This document shows, in pieces, positions 1 to 6,442 of a stretch of DNA of 11,510 bases; position 1 is the stretch's first letter; the number at the start of each line of letters is the position of its first letter. Location: assembly GCA_023488835.1 (NCBI GenBank), contig JAMDCS010000124.1:1-11510 (forward strand), given 5' to 3'. The notes beneath the pieces were generated by a model. It did not search any database. It was not told the DNA's origin and saw only the letters and a list, made by a program, of their open reading frames with translations. This stretch comes from Candidatus Bathyarchaeota archaeon. GTDB lineage: Archaea; Thermoproteota; Bathyarchaeia; Bathyarchaeales; UBA233. Both the position numbers and the translations under genes were made by a program.

Positions 1-506
1 CTAGCATGTGGTTTCTTTAATACAAATTCGGCTTCTCTCTCCACAAGGCTTCGGAAAAACTCCTCAAACAGCTTACCCTTGGGCACTTCCTTTTTTTCCT
101 TGATGGCATTTTCGAGCAGTGTTGCCAATTCTTCGTTTGTGTAGTTTTTTGTTAATGGCTGAGGCTCACCAAACTCTCGAAAAAAGTCGCCCTTCACCTC
201 CAAGAATATCTCTAGATAGTTATCGGAGAGAGGATTTGAATTTCCGCACATTTCACAATTATTCTCTGTTGGAATGTCTGTGTATTTTGTAAAAGTACCT
301 AATTCTGCTCCACAATTTGGACAGCGAAGTTCCAGTTTGGCGTCAATTGTACCTTCTCCAAGCAGGGGTAAAAGAAAGTCTTCGAGTTCTTCAGTAGAAA
401 CGGCTGCTTGCTTTCGCAACTCTCGAAAGTAAATTTCTTTTTTTTCCTGCAAAACGGCTTTAATTCGGTTTGCCGAGGAATTTGAGCAGTTTTGATTGCT
501 TGTCAT
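1..506 (-). CDS. Partial zinc-ribbon protein of unknown function (3' end outside window)
   Basis: An open minus-strand frame begins at ATG 506 (MTSNQNCSNSSANRIKAVL) and runs 168 codons to the left edge without a stop. An in-frame TAA lies six codons upstream of this ATG, so the N-terminus is bounded. Residues 1-55 look helical and charged. Around residues 68-90 there are two CxxC pairs, CPNCG and CEMCG, typical of a treble-clef or rubredoxin-like zinc ribbon, so it probably binds one zinc ion. The rest is charged and probably helical (EELATLLENAIKEKKEVPKG). It overlaps the 3' end of the upstream gene by 47 nt in another frame, so the two are almost certainly co-transcribed. I do not recognise the family; the part that might reveal an enzymatic domain is missing. 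The coding call rests on the long open frame, the paired CxxC motifs and the operon position. Confidence 0.7.
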   Translation of the reverse strand, partial: MTSNQNCSNSSANRIKAVLQEKKEIYFRELRKQAAVSTEELEDFLLPLLGEGTIDAKLELRCPNCGAELGTFTKYTDIPTENNCEMCGNSNPLSDNYLEIFLEVKGDFFREFGEPQPLTKNYTNEELATLLENAIKEKKEVPKGKLFEEFFRSLVEREAEFVLKKPHA

Positions 507-1422
507 AATGACCTTCCATTATTCTTTCGATTGCTTTGATCACATTAGTCATGTCTGGTTCATTTGTGAACAACGTGTATGTGACATGGCAATCCCTGAA
601 GTTTATTCGAAAATTGACTTGTGTTCCTCTATGCTCGATTGTGACGTGACCACCTTGAAGCTGTCCGTCTTGAAGCTCTTTAGTCAATTTAGCTGTTGTC
701 TTTAAGTCCATTCCTTTTCTAGCAGTGATATGCACAGAGCCTGCGACTTCTTCTGTTTTATACAACTCTATGTTTGCACTATTGAGGGAACGAACCCAGT
801 CAACAAAGGCTTCTACCAGTTTCTCATCCATCAGATCAATTGATGGAAAAGGAGCTAAACCTAATTGAACAGGGGTGTTTGTCGCTATTTTATCAGCCAT
901 TTTTTTGTGTTTTGTCCTTACCTCCAAAATATGGCTGTCTTTGCGGTAAATTGCCACTCCAAAGTATTTTGGGTGCCATTCGTGTTCAATGTTGTTTTCA
1001 TCTACAATCATGATACTATCCTGAAAGTAATGGAAACGAAGTCTAAGCGCGTCATTGTCATTATCGTTTTCTGCTTGGTAGTAGTAGGGATAGTTCTCCA
1101 GCTTCGTAGACGCATGTTTAATTGACACAAGGTCGTTTGCTTTGGTGTAGATTTGGAATTGTGAAGGGATCTTTTCTCTGCAAAAATATAGGTATGTTGA
1201 CCGTTTGCCAGCATCACCGTAACTTTTAAGCAACTGAAGTTGTTGGCTTGGGTTTAATGCTTTAATTAGTTCTTCGATGGATGAATTAGCGTCTCTTGCA
1301 TCGAAGGGTATTTTGACTTGAAATTCTCTGGAAAGTTCATAAATTCTAGGAAGCGTCATATCTCTTAGGGCTTTTTTCAATCGATAAAGGTCAAACTTAG
1401 ATATGTTTGGCTGAGCCTGCAA
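460..1422 (-). CDS. Conserved-looking hypothetical protein, 320 aa, paired with zinc-ribbon gene
   Basis: A 320-residue soluble protein with no signal peptide or membrane segment. Residues 8-75 look helical and charged (FDLYRLKKALRDMTLPRIYELSRE), perhaps a small helical or DNA-binding-type domain. The middle and C-terminal parts read as alternating strands and helices (for example GGHVTIEHRGTQVNFRINF near residues 255-275). I recognise no catalytic motif. The chosen start is TTG 1422, because an in-frame TAG lies four codons upstream (TAG GTA ATC TGT TTG); the first ATG is codon 23 and would remove the first helix. The downstream gene starts inside its last 47 nt, which points to a two-gene translationally coupled unit. 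A TATA-like element (GTTATAATC, about 1464-1472) lies upstream. Function is unknown; a nucleic-acid-related or defence-type role is only a guess. Confidence 0.72.
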   Translation of the reverse strand: MQAQPNISKFDLYRLKKALRDMTLPRIYELSREFQVKIPFDARDANSSIEELIKALNPSQQLQLLKSYGDAGKRSTYLYFCREKIPSQFQIYTKANDLVSIKHASTKLENYPYYYQAENDNDNDALRLRFHYFQDSIMIVDENNIEHEWHPKYFGVAIYRKDSHILEVRTKHKKMADKIATNTPVQLGLAPFPSIDLMDEKLVEAFVDWVRSLNSANIELYKTEEVAGSVHITARKGMDLKTTAKLTKELQDGQLQGGHVTIEHRGTQVNFRINFRDCHVTYTLFTNEPDMTNVIKAIERIMEGHYDKQSKLLKFLGKPN

Positions 1423-1798
1423 ACAGATTACCTATTGTTTCAGTCTATTTAGGTTTGTTGTGATTATAACATTTGTGTTCAAACTATAGCGTTATTGGTG
1501 AGAGCCACCAAACATTTACTATATCTTTACGCCAAGAAAATCCTCGGCTGTTCCTCTTACTAAATGAAGAATCTGAAAAGCGCTTAAACCGTTGTCCCCA
1601 AAAAATCCCAAATATTCGGTTAGCTAATGCGCTTGCCTACTATGGAGTAGGGATCGGCGGCATGTTTGGTTCCTATTAGTGGTTCTATGTTGGAAACGTA
1701 GAGAGGTAGGTTGTGGTTGGCTGTAAACCGTTCGAATAGCGTGTTGGGCTGTCCTGTTTTTAGGAGGAGATTGGGGTAGCTGGAGAGTAGAACATTTT

Positions 1799-1951
1799 TT
1801 GGCTTGTTTGCGGGTTTGTGGAGTTGCTGCTTTTTTGTTTGCGCAATGGTTTTTGCTGGGGCGGCTTGAGGAATCGTTTACAACCAGCCTGCAATCTAAA
1901 CCAGTTGCTGAACCCAAAAAGCAACCGTCTGCAAAGTCCCCAAGAAGATGA
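1799..1951 (+). pseudogene. Possible remnant of a small membrane protein gene
   Basis: This plus-strand frame is open from 1727 to the TGA at 1949-1951, but contains no ATG or GTG; the first possible start is TTG 1799 (about 50 aa). The translation has a hydrophobic helix (VCGVAAFLFAQWFLLGRL) followed by a polar tail ending KPVAEPKKQPSAKSPRR, which looks like a real membrane-anchored protein end rather than random translation. An in-frame TAA at 1724 cuts the frame off from anything upstream. A GGAGGAGAT sequence at 1763-1771 resembles a Shine-Dalgarno site, but no start codon sits at proper distance. It could be a decayed gene tail, a short TTG-started membrane peptide, or chance. Confidence 0.2.
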
Positions 1952-2033
1952 TGAGTAGGGAAGACGCTGTCTTCATCTAATACTAGAAAAACAAAAATTT
2001 GTTTAAGAGGGTAGATCGCTGCACTTTGCGAAG

Positions 2034-2041
2034 CTTTTTAT
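2034..2041 (+). promoter_or_regulatory. TATA-box promoter for the GT2 gene
   Basis: The sequence CTTTTTAT fits an archaeal TATA box. Transcription would be expected to start about 25 nt downstream, near 2060-2065. That gives a short leader to the ATG at 2090 and makes the upstream ATG at 2060 a less likely start. Confidence 0.45.
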
Positions 2042-2089
2042 CTGCCACACAAAACATAAATGCCTATGCCATCCTGCTCAGACAGCGAC

Positions 2090-2794
2090 ATGAAAGTCGA
2101 TTTTGTGGTTCCCTCAAGGGATGAAGCTAACCCGACGCTTATGCAGATTCTCAAACGGATGCCTTGTGCTGGGCAAATCATAAACACCCATGAAAAACCG
2201 CTTAGTGTTGCACGGAAAAATGGGGTTTTGCAGGCTAAGACTGAGTGGGTGGCGATGGTGGATGACGACATGCTTCTGCCTGACAATTGGCTCCAACTGG
2301 TCACCAAGGCAATTACGCCTAAGGTTGGCGCTATTGGCACGGTTGCGGTTCACAAGAACAAGCATGTTGCAGCATACGAGCGAGTCGTCGGCTCCATAGT
2401 GAAACTTAACAAAATAGACACTAACCCGCACATTAACAATATCATTATTCGACGTCAACTTATGGAAGACTATAGCCCGCCGCTACTATTTTTCGGCGAA
2501 GACCAGTACTTCAAACGTTATGTACAGAAAGCAGGCTACATCTGGAAAGTTTTGCCCTTCTTGGGTGCAACCCACTTGGGCACATCCAAAAACTATGTAA
2601 CCATCGGCATATCCTATCGGAGGTATGGCCATTTTAGCCTGTTTCAACTGACCAGACGGGTGGTTGCAAGGTTCATTTTTACGCCGTTTGCCGCCCTAAT
2701 CAATTTGAGCGCAAAGACATTTGTGTACTTGACTAAACTCAACGTGGAATTTATCGCTGGCTGGGCAAAAGAGCTAGCAGCAGAAAAACTGTAG
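2090..2794 (+). CDS. GT2-family (GT-A fold) glycosyltransferase
   Basis: Predicted to transfer a sugar from a nucleotide-sugar donor to a glycan or lipid acceptor at the inner face of the membrane. The N-terminus (VDFVVPSRDEANPTLMQIL) matches the first strand and helix of GT2 enzymes. TEWVAMVDDDMLLPDNW carries the DxD metal and donor site (Asp 58-60 counted from this start). FFGEDQYFKRYVQKAGY carries the ED motif (137-138) that usually supplies the catalytic base. The C-terminal 45 residues (FIFTPFAALINLSAKTFVYL) are amphipathic or weakly hydrophobic and may anchor the protein. At about 234 aa it is a minimal single-domain GT2. The start at 2090 puts the first strand right after Met; an in-frame ATG at 2060 would add ten residues (MPMPSCSDSD). 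Nearby sugar-modifying genes support a surface-glycan role. Donor and acceptor cannot be read from sequence. Confidence 0.85.
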   Translation: MKVDFVVPSRDEANPTLMQILKRMPCAGQIINTHEKPLSVARKNGVLQAKTEWVAMVDDDMLLPDNWLQLVTKAITPKVGAIGTVAVHKNKHVAAYERVVGSIVKLNKIDTNPHINNIIIRRQLMEDYSPPLLFFGEDQYFKRYVQKAGYIWKVLPFLGATHLGTSKNYVTIGISYRRYGHFSLFQLTRRVVARFIFTPFAALINLSAKTFVYLTKLNVEFIAGWAKELAAEKL

Positions 2795-2843
2795 ACTAAA
2801 CCGAGTTTTGCAAGTGAACTTCTGGTTCCACCTGCAATTGAAT

Positions 2844-2865
2844 CTATATATAAGGGGGGCTATAG
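2844..2865 (+). repeat. Copy 1 of a two-copy intergenic motif
   Basis: This copy, CT-A-TATATAAGGGGGGCTATAG, matches the minus strand at 8502-8522 with one mismatch and one extra G. It lies 50 nt after the GT2 stop, between two convergent genes, and is followed by T6 (2866-2871). The left half resembles an archaeal TATA box (CTATATATAAG). It could be a promoter for a small antisense RNA, part of a terminator, or a protein-binding site. Confidence 0.5.
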
Positions 2866-2885
2866 TTTTTTCACGCCTAAAGAGA

Positions 2886-3758
2886 CTATGCACATTCTTT
2901 TTGATTCTTTTGTCCTGTCAGCTCTTTCTCTAAGGCTTCAGCTCTCGCCGCAACCTTTTCAGCTTCCGCTTTCACGGTTTTGTCTTTGATTTCTTCCTTG
3001 CGCTTCTCATTAGACTCCAAAATCAACCGCAGGAATTCCGAGTCATAAGATTTCAGCAGCAACTCCGTGTTGGGAATCAAACAGTGACCTCCAATCACGC
3101 CTGGAAACATAACTGGCCTATCAAAGCGTAAACGATGAGTGTCTTCGAGAAAGTCAACTGTTTCGTTAAAGTCAGCGTCGAAAGCTTTGGATATTCGATG
3201 CATCTCTTGGAAGCACGTAATCATCCATGCACGATACGTGGTTTCGAAGAGTTTAGCCAGTTCGGTCTCACGACAGCTCTTTAGAACCTTAACCTTCAAA
3301 CCTAACTTCTCAAAATGCAATTTAGCAGCTTTCCCAGCAACCGCGTTTGCGCCTCCAACGTATTTGGTCCACCGCTTCATCTCCCAAATCATGTGCTCAG
3401 GGCTCTTGTGGACGCCACGAGCTGGCGAATGGGCAACCAAACACTTGCATTTCCCTGCAACTTTGAGTGTGGTTCCCGGAGGAACAGTACTATTAATGAT
3501 GGCTAGTTTGGGCTTAAACTCTTCAACGTAACCAGCAACAACTTCAGCAAACTTTTCTTGGCTGCCGCAGGGAAGACAAACATGCAGAGTGTCTATTTTT
3601 CTTGGAATCTTGTCTCTGCTTTGCTTTAGTGCACCCATTTTTGCTTCGTCCAAATCTAAACCATAAACAGCAAAACTCTCTTTCGCCTCGTTCAGTAACG
3701 CGAAAAGGGTGTGACCAATCTCGCCTAAGCCGATAATCAGGACTTTTTCTTGAGCCAA
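2886..3758 (-). CDS. UDP-glucose/GDP-mannose dehydrogenase-like protein, short form
   Basis: Resembles the NAD-binding and central domains of the family that oxidises C6 of UDP- or GDP-sugars to uronic acids in two steps. Visible motifs: GLGEIG (10-15) for NAD; NSTVPPGTT (89-97); SPARGVH (111-117), matching the family's SPER region; ETELAKLFETTYRA (164-177) with the conserved Lys at 169; and PGVIGGHCLIPN (219-230) with the catalytic Cys at 226. Typical members have about 400-450 residues and end in a sugar-nucleotide-binding domain. This one has 290, and after residue 250 carries only a charged, probably coiled-coil tail (KAEAEKVAARAEALEKEL). It may act on another substrate, use a partner, or have lost activity. 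The start is TTG 3758, with a strong GGAGG 7 nt upstream. It is divergent from the acyltransferase gene at 3832. Confidence 0.8.
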   Translation of the reverse strand: MAQEKVLIIGLGEIGHTLFALLNEAKESFAVYGLDLDEAKMGALKQSRDKIPRKIDTLHVCLPCGSQEKFAEVVAGYVEEFKPKLAIINSTVPPGTTLKVAGKCKCLVAHSPARGVHKSPEHMIWEMKRWTKYVGGANAVAGKAAKLHFEKLGLKVKVLKSCRETELAKLFETTYRAWMITCFQEMHRISKAFDADFNETVDFLEDTHRLRFDRPVMFPGVIGGHCLIPNTELLLKSYDSEFLRLILESNEKRKEEIKDKTVKAEAEKVAARAEALEKELTGQKNQKECA

Positions 3759-3765
3759 ATGGTTG

Positions 3766-3770
3766 CCTCC
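3766..3770 (-). promoter_or_regulatory. Shine-Dalgarno site that fixes the TTG start of the dehydrogenase-like gene
   Basis: On the minus strand GGAGG is followed by a 7-nt spacer (CAACCAT) and TTG GCT CAA. No ATG sits in frame nearby, so this spacing decides the TTG start at 3758. Confidence 0.7.
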
Positions 3771-3799
3771 ACTATTGGAAAATCAAGTAAAGTGTTAAA

Positions 3800-3809
3800 C
3801 TATTTAAAT
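3800..3809 (+). promoter_or_regulatory. TATA-box promoter for the acyltransferase-DUF354 pair
   Basis: CTATTTAAAT fits an archaeal TATA box about 27 nt before the ATG at 3832, so the transcript may be nearly leaderless. An AAGGACAAGG stretch directly before the ATG could also help ribosome binding if the transcript starts a little earlier. The element lies in the 73-nt gap shared with the divergent dehydrogenase-like gene. Confidence 0.5.
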
Positions 3810-3831
3810 CTGGAGCTCGAAAGGACAAGGT

Positions 3832-4344
3832 ATGCAGAATCCAAAGAAAGGAACAGGCATCGTAACTGGAAACAACGTGGAAATAGGCAAGGACGTTTCC
3901 ATCTGGAACTACGTTGTAATAGGCGACAACACAAAAATCGGCGATGGCTCTCTTATCGGAAGCTTCGTTGACATAGGCAAAAACGTTACTTTAGGCAAAA
4001 ACTGCAACATACAAGCACATGTAACCATCTCAAACGGCTGTATTCTAGGAGACAACGTATTCATCGCCCCAAACACTAGTCTTTTAAACGACAAATATCC
4101 CAAAAGCACCCTGCTGACACCACCCAAAATAAAAGATGGCGCTGCAATCGGTGGAGGAGTCACCATCCTGCCCAACGTTACGGTAGGAGAAAAAGCCGTG
4201 GTTGGTGGAGGAAGCGTTGTAGCCAAAGATGTTGCGGCCAGAACGGTTGTAGCTGGAGCGCCAGCAAAATTTATTATGAATTTAGAGGAATACGAAGCCA
4301 AACGTGATGCTTTCATAAAAGCAAAAAGCAAGGTGCAAAAATGA
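3832..4344 (+). CDS. Hexapeptide-repeat N-acyltransferase, WbpD/WlbB-like
   Basis: A 170-aa left-handed beta-helix acyltransferase. From residue 8 to about 85 it is built from [VI]-G-x4 hexapeptides (IGKDVSIWNYVVIGDNTKIGDG and so on), then has a loop (NDKYPKSTLLTP) and closing repeats (IGGGVTILPNVTVGEKAVVGGGSVVAKDV), ending in a helical tail. The NDKYP loop and the AGAPAKFI segment are like the WbpD/WlbB group, which acetylates the 3-amino group of UDP-2-acetamido-3-amino-2,3-dideoxyglucuronate using acetyl-CoA, and like PglD and maltose acetyltransferases more broadly. Such enzymes are cytoplasmic trimers. A dehydrogenase-like gene next door fits a UDP-diNAc-uronate-type pathway, but the aminotransferase and 3-oxidase that pathway needs are absent from the window. 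The last four bases overlap the next gene (ATGA), implying coupling. The family is secure; the substrate is inferred. Confidence 0.88.
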   Translation: MQNPKKGTGIVTGNNVEIGKDVSIWNYVVIGDNTKIGDGSLIGSFVDIGKNVTLGKNCNIQAHVTISNGCILGDNVFIAPNTSLLNDKYPKSTLLTPPKIKDGAAIGGGVTILPNVTVGEKAVVGGGSVVAKDVAARTVVAGAPAKFIMNLEEYEAKRDAFIKAKSKVQK

Positions 4345-5321
4345 AAATCTGGTATGACGCCTGCACCGGCAAGCACACCCGATATGGCGTTGCTATTGGA
4401 AAGCGTTTAAGAAAATCGGGGCACGAATTTATTTTCACAACCAGAGAACACCCCGACACGATACCGCTTGCCAAAATCCTCGGAGAAAAACCCATCGTCG
4501 TCGGCAAATACAACCCATCCACGCTTACCTCAAGACTCCAAGAGAGCGCTGAACGCATAATAGAATTCTCAAAACTCTTCAAAGACAACCGACCAGACAT
4601 TGCCATCGCACATCAATCAGTTGAGCTTTGCAGGACCGCTTTCGGTTTAGGGATTCCCATAATTTTGACCGCTGACACGCCTCATGCTTTAGCCACCAAT
4701 AGGCTAACAATACCCTTTGCACACACCGTTGTAGTTTCCGAAGCGTTACCCAAGAGTTTCATAAAACAATACTGCACCAAAAACGTTGTGCCCTTCAAAG
4801 GCGTTGACGAGGTTGCTTGGATTAAAAATTTTAAGCCTACAAAAATCGCTGGTTTAAAGAAGCCCTTGATAGTTGTTAGGCAGATAGAAGCCAAAGCTGC
4901 TTATGCTCAGGGAAAACATGACAATGCAAAATCCATGGCTGAGCAGCTTGCTGAATTGGGGAATGTGCATTTAATCGAGAGGTACAATGAAGAGGGCAAA
5001 GCGTTTGGGGCAAAAGCGGGATTTGAGGATTCAGTGAGTTTGGTTGCGAACGCTGATTTAGTGATTAGTTATGGTGGCACAATCGCCAGAGAAGCGGCAT
5101 TGCAGGGTGTTCCCAGCATAGCGATTTCTGATATGGCAAAAACCTATGTGAACAGATACGTGGCGCAGAAGGGTTTTCCATTGTTCATCACAACCGAGCA
5201 GCGTGTACTTGGGTGTGCAAAGAAGTATCTCGGCAAAAGATTTAATGTGGAAGAGAAGCTTGCAGAATTAGAGAACCCCGTTGATGTTATCGAGAAAGTC
5301 GTGGAAAAAATGAAAAATTAA
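4341..5321 (+). CDS. DUF354 family protein, GT-B/UDP-GlcNAc 2-epimerase-like
   Basis: A 326-aa protein with the DUF354 N-terminus (MKIWYDACTGKHTRYGVAIG, then GHEFIFTTRE). DUF354 is an archaea-rich family with a GT-B-type double Rossmann fold, related to UDP-GlcNAc 2-epimerases and MurG-like transferases; its reaction is not established to my knowledge. Visible features: DIAIAHQSVE (86-95), LTADTPHA (109-116), and a C-terminal nucleotide-sugar-binding-like stretch SYGGTIAREAALQGVPSI (243-260). The length is normal for the family. ATG 4341 overlaps the acyltransferase stop as ATGA, so the two proteins are probably translationally coupled and act in one sugar pathway. The gene converges with the minus-strand operon, leaving only 11 nt between the two stop codons. 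An epimerase or glycosyltransferase role is inference. Confidence 0.85.
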   Translation: MKIWYDACTGKHTRYGVAIGKRLRKSGHEFIFTTREHPDTIPLAKILGEKPIVVGKYNPSTLTSRLQESAERIIEFSKLFKDNRPDIAIAHQSVELCRTAFGLGIPIILTADTPHALATNRLTIPFAHTVVVSEALPKSFIKQYCTKNVVPFKGVDEVAWIKNFKPTKIAGLKKPLIVVRQIEAKAAYAQGKHDNAKSMAEQLAELGNVHLIERYNEEGKAFGAKAGFEDSVSLVANADLVISYGGTIAREAALQGVPSIAISDMAKTYVNRYVAQKGFPLFITTEQRVLGCAKKYLGKRFNVEEKLAELENPVDVIEKVVEKMKN

Positions 5322-5332
5322 GCAAGCTACCT

Positions 5333-6106
5333 CTATGCAGGCGTAACTTCGACTTTATCTCCAGTTTTCGCATGTAATTTTTCGGCTGCACTAGCTTGGT
5401 TTAATGCTATTTCCAAAAAGCCATGGCTGCCCACCAGCGCTATGGGCTCTTGGGGTTTGGCTTGCGCATAGGTCTTGCCGAAAACAAGATTTAGCGAAAT
5501 ATCTGTTAATTTTACCTTGAATGCCAGATTTTGAGTTAAATCTTTCTCGCTAATGTTTGTGATGATGTTTCCGAATCCGTCTACATGCAATACTTCACCG
5601 GTTAAAGAGTCGCTTCTTTGTTTTACGCTGGCAAACTCGGGCTTGACTAAATCGTGTATTTCTGGACCAAACTCGGAAGGCTTTGCACTCTTATCCAAGT
5701 GTGCTGCTGCGGGCGCAAAAACATCCCTGCCATGGAAGGTGCTGGAAACTTTGGGCAGCATAAACTTTGGATTAGTAAGTTCGTATGTATGCTCAATTCC
5801 TTGAGTTTGGGCAGCTAAAATCAAAAGACCATTGTCGGGTCCAACAAAAAAGCCCTTCTTAGTCTGCACTAAAATGGCGTGCCTTTCCGTGCCCACACCA
5901 GGATCCACAACTGCCAAATGCACGGTACCCTTGGGAAAGTAGGGTGCTGCTGAAGCCAACATGAAAGCACCCATGCGAATGTTGAATTTTTCTACGCCAT
6001 GGGTTATGTCGACTATTGTTGCGTTTGGGTTTATGGTTAAGATTGCGCCTTTCATCTCGGCTACGTAAGGGTCTTTTAGCCCAAAGTCACTGGTCAACGT
6101 TATCAT
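5333..6106 (-). CDS. S-adenosyl-L-methionine hydroxide adenosyltransferase (DUF62/SAM hydrolase)
   Basis: Cleaves S-adenosylmethionine with water (hydroxide) to adenosine and methionine; the family also includes fluorinase and chlorinase. From ATG 6106 the protein begins MITLTSDFGLKDPYVAEMKG, the family's signature N-terminus. The Asp-Arg-His set thought to activate water is present: Asp68 and Arg75 in VVDPGVGTERHAI, and His125 in FHGRDVFAPAAA. VGPDNGLL and the C-terminal domain (GEVLHVDGFGNIITNI) are also typical. No halogenase-type insertion is seen, so SAM hydrolysis is expected. An in-frame TTG at 6115 overlapping the upstream TGA is an alternative start, but ATG 6106 fits the family better and has a GGCGGT 8 nt upstream. 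It is the last gene of the eS17 operon. It may remove excess SAM or supply adenosine; the physiological role is unclear. Confidence 0.93.
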   Translation of the reverse strand: MITLTSDFGLKDPYVAEMKGAILTINPNATIVDITHGVEKFNIRMGAFMLASAAPYFPKGTVHLAVVDPGVGTERHAILVQTKKGFFVGPDNGLLILAAQTQGIEHTYELTNPKFMLPKVSSTFHGRDVFAPAAAHLDKSAKPSEFGPEIHDLVKPEFASVKQRSDSLTGEVLHVDGFGNIITNISEKDLTQNLAFKVKLTDISLNLVFGKTYAQAKPQEPIALVGSHGFLEIALNQASAAEKLHAKTGDKVEVTPA

Positions 6107-6111
6107 CGGGT

Positions 6112-6396
6112 TCAACCGCCATGAACGACTGGGACAAAAACGATTTCGTCTCCATCGTTTAGTTTAGTTTCATAGCCGTTTAGAACGCTGATTTCTCTGC
6201 CGTTAACAAGTATGAGCGAGTTTGACCTTGAATCGTTGAGTTCTTGGTCGCTGAATGTGCGTTTTAACTCAGGTAGCTTCTGGCTGATTTTGTCGACTAA
6301 TTGTTTTATGGAGATGCCCTCTTGGAAGCTGACGTTGAATTGTGTTTTTCCTGAAAGGTGACGCAGTGCACCGATGAATTTTACAGTTAAAGGCAC
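6112..6396 (-). CDS. MoaD/ThiS-family ubiquitin-like sulfur carrier (SAMP-like)
   Basis: A 94-aa beta-grasp protein. It starts VKFIGALRHLSGKTQFNVSF and ends DGDEIVFVPVVHGG, with the C-terminal Gly-Gly that an E1-like enzyme adenylates and converts to thiocarboxylate or an isopeptide. This is the hallmark of MoaD (molybdopterin synthase small subunit), ThiS, and archaeal SAMP proteins, which act in sulfur transfer and protein tagging. The central stretch NSLILVNGREISVLNGYETKL matches the family's ILVNG strand. The start is GTG 6396; no ATG is available nearby. No MoaE or E1 gene is in the window, so its specific client (molybdopterin, tRNA thiolation, or protein modification) cannot be told. 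It lies 5 nt upstream of the SAM hydroxide adenosyltransferase, so the two are co-translated. Confidence 0.88.
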   Translation of the reverse strand: MPLTVKFIGALRHLSGKTQFNVSFQEGISIKQLVDKISQKLPELKRTFSDQELNDSRSNSLILVNGREISVLNGYETKLNDGDEIVFVPVVHGG

Positions 6397-6442
6397 CTAT
6401 TCTTCACTCGCACTCTATAGAATAAGAAGGTTGTTAAAAATT

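Larger units (their letters stand above)
1423..2059. other. Gene-poor stretch of about 640 bases
   Basis: No convincing gene is visible here. The 5' end carries the promoter of the minus-strand 320-aa gene, and the last 30 bases carry the promoter of the glycosyltransferase. Between them are short open frames on both strands with no family resemblance. One plus-strand fragment (1727-1951) encodes a hydrophobic stretch followed by a Pro/Lys/Ser tail and is listed separately. I looked for tRNA, large inverted repeats and insertion-sequence ends and saw none. The DNA could be decayed coding sequence or the scar of a lost gene. Confidence 0.5.

Noticed and set aside
1473..1679. 68-codon plus-strand ORF
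   Set aside because: No family resemblance, no ribosome-binding site or promoter, and its start overlaps the presumed promoter of the minus-strand gene.
1718..1745. GTTCGAATA resembling a tRNA T-loop
   Set aside because: The flanks cannot form a T-stem, and no acceptor, D or anticodon arm can be drawn around it.
1624..1917. 97-codon minus-strand ORF
   Set aside because: Its composition (Ser/Gln/Arg/Pro-rich throughout) is that of antisense or random translation, with no start signals.
3909..4376. 155-codon minus-strand ORF opposite the acyltransferase
   Set aside because: It is the shadow of the hexapeptide repeats, whose regular codon pattern keeps the opposite frame open; the plus-strand protein is clearly real.
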